Source of the DNA: JALJPB01 sp963933115
GTDB taxonomy: Bacteria; Pseudomonadota; Gammaproteobacteria; Enterobacterales; Alteromonadaceae
DNA: 15,299 bases
Direction: 5' to 3'
Assembly (NCBI GenBank): GCA_963933115.1
Contig: CAWVSL010000053.1
Span: 1-15,299, forward strand
A program made the position numbers and the translations under genes. Of the stretch, positions 1 to 7,874 are shown one piece after another. Numbering within the stretch: position 1 is the stretch's first letter; each line of letters opens with the position of its first letter. A model generated the notes under the pieces. The model worked only from the letters and a program-made list of their open reading frames with translations. It ran no database searches and had not been told where the DNA came from.

Positions 1-548
1 CGTTCTATGGTAACTAAACGATTGGACTGATGACATAACAGTAATGGCGCCAGGTCAAAGGTTAGTTTGACGTTTGCTTTTGGCGCAATAGTGTTCGCTA
101 TTTCAAGACTGTCGGCATCTCTTACCCCAACAAAACTGCATTCAGATAAAAATTTAGCACAGGATTTTTCTGCGTTAATCGATTCGAATGGTTCGATACC
201 CACACCAACACAACGGCTCGATTTACCTTGAGTTAATGCAATCAGATGACGTTTAAATTGGATATCTTTTTCACTATGGAGTACCGAGCCACCACCAAAG
301 ATAATATTTTCACTGAGCAACGCATTTTTATAGTGTAAAAAGCGATGATGGCCACGAAACTTAGCAGTGGGCAAAGCCAAAATATCACCAAATTCAGAAC
401 AGTTAATACTTATAGCACTGCTCACCAAGTCTTTTTTATATCCCAATATATGATGTATTGCCCAACGGCTGCTATAAAGCAAAGCGTCATCACCGGTGTT
501 CTTCATCCCATAATAGCCCATGAGATAGGCATCGAATTTTTTAAACAT
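1..548 (-). CDS. Polysaccharide pyruvyltransferase family protein (N-terminal 182 residues, cut by window edge)
   Basis: Translating the minus strand from the ATG at 548 gives an open frame to the left edge. Residues 11-24 read GYYGMKNTGDDALL, the glycine/asparagine-rich N-terminal signature of the PF04230 family. FGGGSVLHS (about residues 85-93) and FVGVRDADSLE (about 139-149) are the other family landmarks. Members transfer pyruvate from phosphoenolpyruvate to sugar hydroxyls of exopolysaccharides, or act on related surface glycans, in the cytoplasm. The start overlaps the end of the upstream polymerase gene by 8 bases (ATG inside its last codons), so the two are probably translationally coupled. 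The ribosome site is weak (AGAG), which fits coupling. The C-terminal half lies outside the window, so integrity and substrate cannot be judged. Family call is firm; pyruvylation as the actual reaction is inferred. Confidence 0.88.
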   Translation of the reverse strand, partial: MFKKFDAYLMGYYGMKNTGDDALLYSSRWAIHHILGYKKDLVSSAISINCSEFGDILALPTAKFRGHHRFLHYKNALLSENIIFGGGSVLHSEKDIQFKRHLIALTQGKSSRCVGVGIEPFESINAEKSCAKFLSECSFVGVRDADSLEIANTIAPKANVKLTFDLAPLLLCHQSNRLVTIE

Positions 549-1809
549 ATTGATCTCTGGCTTGAAGATTTTTAAGTACCATGCCTAGCCAAAACAAAGC
601 TGGCCAGATTAAATAGGCAAGAATTTCAAGGTTTTCATAAAAACTGTAGCAGATAAAAACTAACAACATACAAAGTGCGGAGCGTGCATGAATACTCTTT
701 TGGGCATAGAACAATAGATACACAGTAGTTGAAACCAATGGGATGGCCAATGCCCAAAGTCCAACTAGTCCTTTAACAAAGAGCAAGCCATACCAGCTGT
801 GATGTGTACCAATAGGCATAAACTCAACAAGCTTTGGACCTGACTCGACAATACCATGTCCCCAGATCGGCGCTTCGTTACGCCAGCGTTGAATCGCAAT
901 GTTTTCAAGCGTCGCACGCACACGTGTCGATTCAGGACGTGTTTCTTTAATTTGTTGAAAGATGTCCATTATCGACTCGTATAAGGGTTCTCCCAAGACC
1001 ATAATAATAGGTAACAACATTCCCATAGAGAGCAATAGCCAAGGCTTATTGATTTGGCTGGCCAGTATGAAAGTTGGAACAATTATGATAAAAACAGCCC
1101 AACCTGCACGCGATTGAGACAATAAAGCCATCACAATACAGCCTGCAAGCCCCCAGTTACGGTAACTTTTATCTTTTTCTTGTAAACAAAAAATAACAAA
1201 AAGACAACTAAGAAACCCGGCAGCAGTAGCCCAAGGTGCAAAAAATTGCCAACGGCCAATACCTATTTCTGGATTAGTCTGATAAAGACTGACTGCAAAG
1301 AAACTTTCTCCGGATCCTCCTAAAACCTGTAAGGGGGAAACGAATAAGTCACCTGAAAAACCCGCCATGTAAAGTAACCAGGTAATAACACCAAATATAG
1401 CGCTATGTTTAGCGACAACGCATATTGTCCTTATAAATACTTCGGGTTTAAGGTCGACTACTGCACCAAGCAATGGAAACAAACCAAGAAGCGCCCAACC
1501 CTTTGCCCATCCAATGGTACTTTTGACCGTTTGCATGGTGCCTAAAGACCATTGCCCATGTGCGACCCAAAGACTTAGCAGCATCACTAACATCGCTAGT
1601 ACCCATAACCAAACTAATATAGGAAGGCCAGTAAAAGAGTTTTTACCTTCAATAAAAGATCTGAGTGTCACCAGAGCTAACACAGCCCAGCCCAAAAAAG
1701 AGCCTGTGATATAAAGACCACCAATAGCGTATATTGGATAGGTTAATAGTAAAGACCCAACAATTAGCTTCTTTTCAAAAGTACTTTGATAATGCGTTTG
1801 CGATTGCAT
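541..1809 (-). CDS. O-antigen ligase/polymerase-like membrane protein (Wzy-type)
   Basis: A 422-residue protein that is almost entirely hydrophobic, with about ten membrane segments and one larger periplasmic loop around residues 275-345. The loop ends in IWGHGIVESG, followed by GTHHSWYGLLFVKGLVG, matching the Wzy_C/WaaL pattern in which a histidine-containing stretch leads into a membrane helix ending G-L-x-G. These proteins join undecaprenyl-linked repeat units, or transfer chains to an acceptor, on the periplasmic face. The context (initiating transferase, Wzz, Wza) favours a repeat-unit polymerase over lipid-A ligase, but sequence alone does not separate them. The ATG at 1809 has AGGAG 10 bases upstream and lies inside the last 46 bases of the chain-length gene. 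The gene ends overlapping the pyruvyltransferase start. Confidence 0.82.
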   Translation of the reverse strand: MQSQTHYQSTFEKKLIVGSLLLTYPIYAIGGLYITGSFLGWAVLALVTLRSFIEGKNSFTGLPILVWLWVLAMLVMLLSLWVAHGQWSLGTMQTVKSTIGWAKGWALLGLFPLLGAVVDLKPEVFIRTICVVAKHSAIFGVITWLLYMAGFSGDLFVSPLQVLGGSGESFFAVSLYQTNPEIGIGRWQFFAPWATAAGFLSCLFVIFCLQEKDKSYRNWGLAGCIVMALLSQSRAGWAVFIIIVPTFILASQINKPWLLLSMGMLLPIIMVLGEPLYESIMDIFQQIKETRPESTRVRATLENIAIQRWRNEAPIWGHGIVESGPKLVEFMPIGTHHSWYGLLFVKGLVGLWALAIPLVSTTVYLLFYAQKSIHARSALCMLLVFICYSFYENLEILAYLIWPALFWLGMVLKNLQARDQYV

Positions 1810-3158
1810 AACACTATGACTCCTGAAGTAAGAAAAATGAAACCCACTATACCGGCTGCCACTCCAAGTATAGGAATAGGGCTATTTATTTTAGTGGGTA
1901 GCGATGGTTCTGTTAATAGCTGTAGAACAGGGTATGAGGCAAAAACATCGGCTTTACCTGCTTCCAATCTTGCGGCGGCAGAGGTAAAAATGGCCTCAAC
2001 CAGATCAAATCTACGCTGCAATTGATCAAGTACCGCAGACTCTCTAGCGAATATCTTTAACTGATCGCTGAGCTGTAATTCAGAACGTTGTAAGTCGTTT
2101 ATTTCAGCCTGAGTACCTTGTTGACGAGCTTTAGCCTCAATTAAATCAGCAAACATTTGGGCACGCTTTGAATTGATTTGAAGATCAGCGTGAGCAAAGA
2201 GATTTGCGGCATGTGGGCCAGCCAATTCGTTACTTCTGCGCAGTAATGATTTGCGTGCTCCGTCGTAACGCTGTTGCTCTGCAATCACTTTAGGGTGGCC
2301 AACTCCCCAGCGAGATTGATATTCTAAAAGTTGAGAGGTACTGGCATCAAGTTCTTTAAGTAACCCTCTAAACTCAACATCTGATTGTAACAACAAGGCT
2401 TTGCCTGCTAAGCTTGATGAGACACCTAAGCTTTCGCCCAAGCCATAACTGTAATCACCAAGATTAGCGACTTCAGCCTTCAGATAGAGTTGTTTTTCTT
2501 TGATGCTTTGCAAACTGGTGACCAGTAACATGAACTGGTCTTGTGATACTAAAAAAGAGCCTTCCTGGAACTGTAAGATATTGGCGCGTGCCTCGTTTAA
2601 CCTAACCCGATAATCATCCAGCACTCCCTGAGTACTTTCATCTCGACGTCTGATTTCATCAGCTCGCAAACGACTTAATTCTTCTTGTAAACTTTGATAA
2701 AGTGCCCAAGCTTTTGCGTTAGCTTGTTTAGCACTGCTGCCAATAATACTAACGGTTAGAATGGAGGTTTGAGCCGTTAACTCTACCTTTGGTAGTCCAT
2801 AGCCAAGTTCTGACAATAACATTTTTTCACGTGCTAATTCCAATACGCCACGACTCAATAGCATTTCTTTGTAATTGACCCGCGGGTTGTATCCGCTACC
2901 CGAGAAAGGTGCGCTGGTCGTTGATACCACCTGACCCACATTATCGATAGAGACACTCGATGATGTGCCAGTTCCGGGTAAGACTAATTCTAATTCACTT
3001 TTGTAAACCGGTGCTTTACCCAAATATAAAAAGACGATGAGCGCAATTAATAAATAACCAGCTAAAGTCAATGTTAAATAAGGCCACTTGATAAAACGAT
3101 AAATTGTGGCTCTAAAACGGTCACTAGGGGTTGAAATAGCTATCGGATATTGGATCAT
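1764..3158 (-). CDS. Wzz/GumC-type polysaccharide chain-length or co-export protein, no kinase domain
   Basis: 464 residues with the classic two-helix topology: a cytoplasmic N-terminus, a membrane helix at about residues 28-46, a long periplasmic region rich in coiled-coil heptads (about 150-400), and a second helix at about 425-450 preceded by a proline-rich stretch (PSLPTKINSPIP). This is the polysaccharide co-polymerase architecture. These inner-membrane proteins set chain length and touch the outer-membrane exporter. The protein ends 14 residues after helix 2 in a basic tail (NRKRIIKVLLKRS), so there is no Wzc-like tyrosine kinase with Walker motifs. A separate kinase may lie elsewhere or be absent. 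The ATG at 3158 follows the exporter stop by 8 bases, with AGGACG as ribosome site overlapping that stop codon. The end overlaps the polymerase gene by 46 bases. Confidence 0.87.
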   Translation of the reverse strand: MIQYPIAISTPSDRFRATIYRFIKWPYLTLTLAGYLLIALIVFLYLGKAPVYKSELELVLPGTGTSSSVSIDNVGQVVSTTSAPFSGSGYNPRVNYKEMLLSRGVLELAREKMLLSELGYGLPKVELTAQTSILTVSIIGSSAKQANAKAWALYQSLQEELSRLRADEIRRRDESTQGVLDDYRVRLNEARANILQFQEGSFLVSQDQFMLLVTSLQSIKEKQLYLKAEVANLGDYSYGLGESLGVSSSLAGKALLLQSDVEFRGLLKELDASTSQLLEYQSRWGVGHPKVIAEQQRYDGARKSLLRRSNELAGPHAANLFAHADLQINSKRAQMFADLIEAKARQQGTQAEINDLQRSELQLSDQLKIFARESAVLDQLQRRFDLVEAIFTSAAARLEAGKADVFASYPVLQLLTEPSLPTKINSPIPILGVAAGIVGFIFLTSGVIVLCNRKRIIKVLLKRS

Positions 3159-3166
3159 AAAACGTC

Positions 3167-4456
3167 CTAAAACAACAAGGTAAATGGAGTTATTACATCT
3201 AACACAGTTCGTGCTACATCGCGCAAATTCGTTACGCTAGAGTCGTAACAAGCAATGGCATCGTTAGGCATAACGTAAGGATTAATTTCATCACGATTGG
3301 CTTGCCTAACCAATTGTTCTACCGAACGCTCAATCACTTGAGTTTGCTGTGTCATCGGGTTGATACTCGCTAACATGACTTTGCGCGGGGCATTAGTCCA
3401 TTCTTTCCCCCCTACACAATTGGCTGAGACAGCAGCCTGAAGAAGTTTGGTTCCATAGGGCAGAGTCGTGGAATACCTATTGACGTTAGCACTGGAATTA
3501 TTGTGTGCAGAATCAATTAAATTAGACATAAATACACGAATACCCTTGGGGGTTATTTGGCTGGGACGCACCAGATGGGATTGAAAACATCCAGTACTAG
3601 GCACTATTATCTGATCACCAGCAATCAAGGGATAATCTTTGACCGGCAAACCAGTTAATATTCCGGTTAAATCGACTTCAATCTGCCAGCCTTGGCGAAT
3701 AAGTATAATCTGGTCTATTTTTGCGTCAGGTCGAATACCTGATGCAGCACGTAGTGCTTCTGAAAGTAATCTTTTGTTACTAAAATCACCCGTAGCGTTT
3801 ACTCTCTGCTCTATTAACATTTTTTTACCATTATCATTGATTAAGACTCTACCTGGTTGAAAAACAGCACCCGTTACTGGCATTTCTATGGCAGCCAAGT
3901 GGAGAACTTTAACATTGACGGTTGCCGTCGCTGAGCGAAATACATGTGCCTTGATTAGGGCTAATTCGATATGCTCAGATAGATCTTTGGGCGACATGCC
4001 AGATGCATTTATTGCATCAAGTATTGGTAAGGTTAATAGTCCAAAATTATCCAATACATAAATACCGTTAAATCCTTCTCCATATTCCATCATGATTTCT
4101 AACATGTCACCTGGGCTAAGAGGAAGGGCATTACGTGAAGGATTAATATTGGCAGGCAAGGGTGTCTGGCTTGGAGATGATGATAATATCGGTTTGTCTA
4201 CCCGGTAATTTAGTGGCGCAGCAAACTGGTTTTTATCAGTACAATTTAATTGACTTTCAAACGCCTTGGTAGGGATGCTTTGTTGGGTGAATAGCTCACC
4301 GTGATCATTTATTGAGCCATAAAAGCCGGTAGAGTTATTACTTATTGGTTGTAGGCTATGACTGTTGGTACAACCACTTAAGGTAGTGACGGCTAATAAA
4401 CCACTGACTAACACTGACTTTAATAGAGGGGTTACGTTAAGCCAAATATTTTTCAT
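3167..4456 (-). CDS. Wza-like outer-membrane polysaccharide export lipoprotein
   Basis: Residues 1-28 form a lipoprotein signal ending in a lipobox (LSGC), so the mature protein should be lipidated and sorted to the outer membrane. A Poly_export domain begins near residue 113 (LSPGDMLEIMMEYGEGFNG) and runs to about 180. It is followed by SLBB-like beta-grasp segments (GRVLINDNGK; about 225-290, including GDQIIVPSTG). This is the Wza/KpsD/GumB arrangement, which forms the periplasm-spanning outer-membrane exit channel. The far C-terminus (DVITPFTLLF) is hydrophobic and could contribute the membrane helix. An upstream in-frame TTG (4459) would add one residue; I chose the ATG at 4456, which has AGGGAAG about 8 bases ahead. 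It is first in its unit, directly after a probable sigma-54 promoter, and is followed closely by the Wzz-like gene. Confidence 0.88.
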   Translation of the reverse strand: MKNIWLNVTPLLKSVLVSGLLAVTTLSGCTNSHSLQPISNNSTGFYGSINDHGELFTQQSIPTKAFESQLNCTDKNQFAAPLNYRVDKPILSSSPSQTPLPANINPSRNALPLSPGDMLEIMMEYGEGFNGIYVLDNFGLLTLPILDAINASGMSPKDLSEHIELALIKAHVFRSATATVNVKVLHLAAIEMPVTGAVFQPGRVLINDNGKKMLIEQRVNATGDFSNKRLLSEALRAASGIRPDAKIDQIILIRQGWQIEVDLTGILTGLPVKDYPLIAGDQIIVPSTGCFQSHLVRPSQITPKGIRVFMSNLIDSAHNNSSANVNRYSTTLPYGTKLLQAAVSANCVGGKEWTNAPRKVMLASINPMTQQTQVIERSVEQLVRQANRDEINPYVMPNDAIACYDSSVTNLRDVARTVLDVITPFTLLF

Positions 4457-4507
4457 CAAATCTTCCCTTTATTGGTACTTGGATGGGTCCTTAGATATAA
4501 ATATTTG

Positions 4508-4525
4508 TTGCACTAAGTAAGCCAA
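4508..4525 (-). promoter_or_regulatory. Candidate sigma-54 (-24/-12) promoter of the export/polymerase unit
   Basis: On the minus strand the site reads TTGGCTTACTTAGTGCAA. GG and GC are exactly 10 bases apart, with TGGC at -24 and TGCA at -12. Transcription would begin near 4498, giving a leader of about 40 bases before the ATG at 4456. Deviations from TGGCAC-N5-TTGCW are two bases after TGGC and the first T of the -12 box. GG-N10-GC alone is common by chance; the support is its placement and the three similar sites in this locus. Confidence 0.5.
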
Positions 4526-4543
4526 CTATGCAGGCCAACTATG
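4521..4543. repeat. Tandem direct repeat GCCAACTATG x2 (period 13)
   Basis: GCCAACTATG occurs at 4521-4530 and again at 4534-4543, separated by CAG. The first copy overlaps the -24 element of the promoter candidate, so the second lies immediately upstream of it. The repeat may be a binding site for a regulator touching the promoter, or a small local duplication. No function can be assigned. Confidence 0.6.
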
Positions 4544-4599
4544 AAAAACACAAGCCATTGTTTTATATGTTATTTATTTTTATTCGTGAATCGTTTTTT

Positions 4600-4645
4600 G
4601 CATTTTGGGAAGCATTTTAAGGATAATTTTTGATTTGCGAAGCAT
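4600..4645. promoter_or_regulatory. Candidate enhancer-protein binding region upstream of the export promoter
   Basis: Two similar elements, TTTTGGGAAGCAT (4603-4615) and ATTTGCGAAGCAT (4633-4645), agree at 11 of 13 positions and are exactly 30 bases apart, close to three helical turns. GCATTTT is also directly repeated at 4600-4606 and 4612-4618. The block lies 80-135 bases upstream of the promoter candidate, the usual distance for a sigma-54 activator. TTGATTTGCGAAGCA (4630-4644) matches 13 of 15 bases of a sequence in the divergent region at 7944-7958. Confidence 0.4.
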
Positions 4646-4773
4646 AGAAAAAAGATTATGGACTGCTAATAAGTACTTAATGTGGCTTTTTTGAGCAACA
4701 ACAAAAATAATAAACTACTTTTGCTGGCTTGTAAGTTTTATATGAAGGATTTAAACCAATAGCATTATTGGAT

Positions 4774-4799
4774 AAAAAAAAGCGATATTGATATCGCTT
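4774..4799 (-). terminator. Intrinsic terminator after the initiating transferase gene
   Basis: On the minus strand a perfect 9-bp stem, AAGCGATAT / ATATCGCTT with a 2-base loop (4780-4799), runs directly into a run of eight T (from the A run at 4774-4781). It lies 40 bases past the stop codon of the sugar transferase gene. The shape and T-tract are those of a strong Rho-independent terminator and mark the end of the glycosyltransferase unit. Confidence 0.88.
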
Positions 4800-4838
4800 A
4801 TGGGTGTACTTTTTATCAGTAAATACTTTACCGATTAA

Positions 4839-5534
4839 TTAATAAGCCCCTCGCGCTTTTATGACGATGGGGATGGTAGCTAGTATAATCTTTATATCTA
4901 ATAAAATACTTTGCTCCCACAGATAGCTTTTATCGAGATCAACTTGGGTTTTAAAGCTGGTGTCTGCTCGGCCAGATACTTGCCATAAGCCAGACAATCC
5001 GGGTATGCCATGAAGGCGGCCTAAGGCACTATATGCATACTCATCGACTTCATCCGACAATGCAGGACGAGGACCAATTAACACCATGTCACCGATGAGA
5101 ATATTGTAAAGCTGTGGTAATTCATCGATAGAGAATTTTCGGATGAACCAACCGACAGTGGTAATACGGGGATCCTTTTTATACTTCTTACAGACACCTT
5201 CGCGATCACTTTGGCTTGGATCAGGCTCGTGGTAATTTGGATCTGTTTTTAGATACATAGAACGGAATTTGTACATTTTAAAATGTCGACCATATTTACC
5301 AATACGATCTTGACTGTATAAAAAACTCCCCCGACTTTCTAAACAAATAAGAAGTAGGGTAATGAGTAAAATTGGTGTTAATAAAATTAATGCCATTAAA
5401 GCTATTAACCGTTGAATAAACAAAGGTATCCCACGGTGTTGACCCAAAGTAGTAACATGATGAGGTAATTCATTGCTAGGGTTAATATCTTGGGAAGCTG
5501 AACTCTCGAGATAAAATATATTAGTTATATTCAT
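4839..5534 (-). CDS. Initiating undecaprenyl-phosphate sugar phosphotransferase (monotopic PGT family)
   Basis: 231 residues of the bacterial sugar transferase family (PF02397), small single-domain form. A hydrophobic re-entrant helix (about 41-65) is followed by SQDRIGKYGRHFKMYKFRSM (74-93), the catalytic Asp-Glu pair in IDELPQ (D137, E138), GPRP (154-157), GLSGLWQVSGR (179-189) and the usual C-terminal GAY. All key motifs are intact. The enzyme transfers a sugar-1-phosphate from a nucleotide sugar to undecaprenyl phosphate at the cytoplasmic membrane face, the first committed step of polysaccharide assembly. Which sugar cannot be read from sequence. The ATG at 5534 follows the stop of the WecG-like gene by 11 bases, with AAGG as ribosome site, so the two are co-transcribed. 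A strong terminator follows. Confidence 0.92.
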   Translation of the reverse strand: MNITNIFYLESSASQDINPSNELPHHVTTLGQHRGIPLFIQRLIALMALILLTPILLITLLLICLESRGSFLYSQDRIGKYGRHFKMYKFRSMYLKTDPNYHEPDPSQSDREGVCKKYKKDPRITTVGWFIRKFSIDELPQLYNILIGDMVLIGPRPALSDEVDEYAYSALGRLHGIPGLSGLWQVSGRADTSFKTQVDLDKSYLWEQSILLDIKIILATIPIVIKARGAY

Positions 5535-5545
5535 GATTAATAGCC

Positions 5546-6838
5546 TTAACTTGCTTGATTAAGTATAAAAGTACGAATTAAAAATAAAGGGTTACCTATA
5601 ATGTAACGGTTGAATTTGGCTCGTGGCTCCTGAATTAAACGCCATACCCATTCCATACCATGCTCTCTCATCCACAGTGGCGCGCGCGAGATCCTTCCTG
5701 AGTAAAAATCAAATAAACCACCAACCGCGAGTGCCGTCCGACAATTAATGAGATTGGCATGTTGAATCAGCCATTTTTCTTGGGCGGGTGAACCCATCGC
5801 TAATAATAAAATATCGGCCTGAGATTCATTGATCTTCTCAATCACTTTGAGATAGCTGTCGGGCTCGAAATAACCATGTGCGCTACCAGCAATTTGTAGG
5901 CCTGGATATTGCTGGCAAAGATTGTGGGCTGTAGTTTTTGCGACACTAGGCTTGCCACCCAGTAAATATATGGACACCCCTTCTTTAACAGCAGCCTTGC
6001 ATAGGCCTGGTAACATATCCGTACCGTTAACATTATCTTTAAGCTTCACCCCATTTTTTTTAGCCGCGATACGCATACCCAAACCATCGGAAAAACAACG
6101 GTCTGCCTGATTAAGGTGCGCTTTGAACGGGGCGTGCTTTTGCGCTAGGTTGACTGAATTGACATTAATAAAGAAACTGACTTTACAACGCTGCTTGATA
6201 GCTATTATTTTGGGTTTAGCCATTACCCATTTTATGGCATCCGCCATTGAATCATTGTGTATCTTGAGGCCAAAAAGGTAAAAAGTTTTAGGGCAAGTTA
6301 AGTGAGATTTTTGCTCCTTAAAAATTAACTGACCTAACACACCTTTGACTAACAGTATAAGATAGCTACTTCGGGTTCCTGCAAATTGCTTTTCGAGCAA
6401 AACAACTTTATCTAGAGTATGTAATCCCGCCGATTGATGGACAGTCACTGCATCAAAAAGACCGGCTGGAATATGACTGTAACCAGACAATTTAGCCCGA
6501 CTTTCACTCGTTAATTCAATATTTATCGGCATGCCACATAAACTAATATGTTTGCTAAATACTGCGCCTAATGAAGCTACATTTCTCATCAAACCTGAGT
6601 TGAAATGATAATATTTGACGGCTCGGCCTAAACAATCTATTTGTCGTACTGGTTGCAGTACTGATTTATTCTGAAAAAGTGCAAGTAAGGTATTAACAAT
6701 AATAATGGGTAAGCACAGTACTAATAAACAGGCACTAATTGCTTGGTTAAGTTCACGTCCTACGTAGTGTTTATCATCTGATTGATTGATCACTAAATTG
6801 TCATTCTTAATTTTCACTGGTATATATTCTGATGACAT
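5546..6838 (-). CDS. WecG/TagA/CpsF glycosyltransferase fused to a degenerate phosphoglycosyltransferase-like N-domain
   Basis: Residues 185-425 are a complete GT26 enzyme: FSDGLG with D251, NGTD (271-274), AMGSPAQEKW (347-356), GGLFDFYSG (373-381), RAP (385-387) and EWVWRLIQEP (396-405) with the basic RY tail. Such enzymes add the second sugar, often an N-acetylmannosamine-type residue, to the lipid-linked first sugar. At 430 residues it is far longer than the usual 240-260. The extra N-terminus (about 30-175) has a hydrophobic helix (33-54), then VRQIDCLGRAVKYYHFNSGL (64-83), which aligns with the SQDRIGKYGRHFKMYKFRSM of the neighbouring transferase. Later, GLFDAVTVHQSAGL aligns with its GLWQVSGR segment. 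The Asp-Glu catalytic pair and GPRP are absent, so this half should be catalytically dead. GGAGA ribosome site precedes the ATG at 6838. Confidence 0.88.
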   Translation of the reverse strand: MSSEYIPVKIKNDNLVINQSDDKHYVGRELNQAISACLLVLCLPIIIVNTLLALFQNKSVLQPVRQIDCLGRAVKYYHFNSGLMRNVASLGAVFSKHISLCGMPINIELTSESRAKLSGYSHIPAGLFDAVTVHQSAGLHTLDKVVLLEKQFAGTRSSYLILLVKGVLGQLIFKEQKSHLTCPKTFYLFGLKIHNDSMADAIKWVMAKPKIIAIKQRCKVSFFINVNSVNLAQKHAPFKAHLNQADRCFSDGLGMRIAAKKNGVKLKDNVNGTDMLPGLCKAAVKEGVSIYLLGGKPSVAKTTAHNLCQQYPGLQIAGSAHGYFEPDSYLKVIEKINESQADILLLAMGSPAQEKWLIQHANLINCRTALAVGGLFDFYSGRISRAPLWMREHGMEWVWRLIQEPRAKFNRYIIGNPLFLIRTFILNQAS

Positions 6839-7087
6839 ATAGTTCTCCGTAAACTGTGAATATTATGGGTGAATAAGTCTGATGGTCATATTTGTTCATC
6901 TCTAAATAGTGATGTTGCTTAAATTATGCCAACTTTTAGTTTTTAGTTATTACGTTGTTTTTAATGGCTTTATTTTTATTTTTGGTGTTTTTTTGATGTT
7001 GGTTTGGAAGGTTTATACTTGTTATTATCATTTTGAATATGCAATATTGAAATTATTATTAAAATGAAAATAATATTAAATTAAGCA
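6839..7087. other. AT-rich intergenic region with promoter candidate
   Basis: 249 very AT-rich bases between two same-strand glycosyltransferase genes, without a credible gene. The only structure I can support is a GG-N10-GC promoter candidate at 6915-6932. I found no intrinsic terminator for the upstream glycosyltransferase gene, so read-through is possible. Confidence 0.5.
6915..6932 (-). promoter_or_regulatory. Candidate sigma-54 (-24/-12) promoter of the WecG-like/PGT unit
   Basis: The minus strand reads TTGGCATAATTTAAGCAA, with GG and GC 10 bases apart. TGGCA at -24 is an excellent match and GCA at -12 is kept, but TT of the -12 box is AA. The start would be near 6905, giving a leader of about 67 bases. 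A weak site on its own; it gains weight from the matching arrangement at the other three units. Confidence 0.42.
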
Positions 7088-7828
7088 TTAGCTATGATCG
7101 CGTTTAGAAAAAAAATCGCTGGTGTATAGTGCCGATTGAGTAAGTTTAATTAGAGGGTCTTGATGGCCATCTATCAGATGGAGTATCTTGGCGTATCGAT
7201 ACAGTTTCGTTAGTATATTTGTCACTCGTCCAATCTGTTTGTGACAAAGGTTCAAATAATAATTTTGACGAAGGGGGCCACAACTAAAATGCCTTATATA
7301 ATCAGATAAATCTATATCGTAGGTGTTATTCCAACGACGGTCGAGCAAACAGACAAACTGACAATTTTTTGTATACTCGATGATGTGTCCGTTTTCTCCC
7401 CAGCCCACATCATGTTCAGGTAACACTGAGAGATGTCTAGCAGCGATAACGTCAACTAGCCATTGTCGTATTTTTACATGATTATTAACCAAAATTACGC
7501 CAGAGTTAAAACGTCCGCTGTAACTTTTGGCGAGGTATAAATATTTATCTGGTTGCAGCAGGGGTTCAAGTTCATGTGCAGTTGTCTTTATATAAGCATC
7601 AGCATCAACAAATAACACGGTGTCGTACCCTGCTTTTAGCGCTTCAAGCATTAGTGTTAACTTTAACCAACAACATTCAACACCTAGGGCAGTAAAATAC
7701 GGACGAGAGATTACCAAATACTCATAGCCATATTTTTTGGCATAAGCTCGATGTGAATTTATACAATGACGGTATAACAACTGATAGCCGTTTAGCGCAA
7801 TACTAAAGATCAATGTCTTATTTGACAT
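7088..7828 (-). CDS. GT-A fold glycosyltransferase (GT34/GT8-like, DxD type)
   Basis: 246 residues from the ATG at 7828, which has AAGG about 8 bases upstream. A longer TTG start at 7858 is open but less likely. An N-terminal Rossmann-like strand (TLIFSIALNGY) is followed by W54-x-K56, the metal/nucleotide-binding DAD in LFVDADAYI (D75, D77), FNSGVILVNN (107-116) and an acidic loop HDVGWGENG (139-147). This order resembles the GMA12/MNN10-like galactosyl- or mannosyltransferases and related bacterial GT-A enzymes that use nucleotide sugars with a divalent metal. No signal peptide or membrane helix is seen, so it acts in the cytoplasm, probably extending the lipid-linked repeat unit. Donor, acceptor and exact CAZy family cannot be decided here. 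It is the first gene of the leftward polysaccharide block and is divergent from the LruC gene. Confidence 0.75.
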   Translation of the reverse strand: MSNKTLIFSIALNGYQLLYRHCINSHRAYAKKYGYEYLVISRPYFTALGVECCWLKLTLMLEALKAGYDTVLFVDADAYIKTTAHELEPLLQPDKYLYLAKSYSGRFNSGVILVNNHVKIRQWLVDVIAARHLSVLPEHDVGWGENGHIIEYTKNCQFVCLLDRRWNNTYDIDLSDYIRHFSCGPLRQNYYLNLCHKQIGRVTNILTKLYRYAKILHLIDGHQDPLIKLTQSALYTSDFFSKRDHS

Positions 7829-7874
7829 ACGAGTCGCCTTTTCTTTTAGGGTTAGCAATCAGTGTAATGATTAA

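Larger units (their letters stand above)
4457..4838. other. Regulatory intergenic region between two polysaccharide units
   Basis: A stretch of 382 bases with no credible gene. From right to left on the minus strand it holds the intrinsic terminator of the upstream unit (4774-4799), a very AT-rich stretch, an enhancer-like repeat region (4600-4645), a 13-base-period direct repeat (4521-4543), a GG-N10-GC promoter candidate (4508-4525) and the ribosome site of the export gene. The arrangement implies that the export/polymerase unit is transcribed separately from the glycosyltransferase unit. Confidence 0.6.

Noticed and set aside
541..548. Frameshift between polymerase and pyruvyltransferase
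   Set aside because: Both proteins have complete family-typical ends and starts; the 8-base overlap is ordinary translational coupling.
345..575. Plus-strand open frame of 76 codons antisense to the pyruvyltransferase start
   Set aside because: It lies opposite a gene with clear family motifs and has no ribosome site or recognisable domain.
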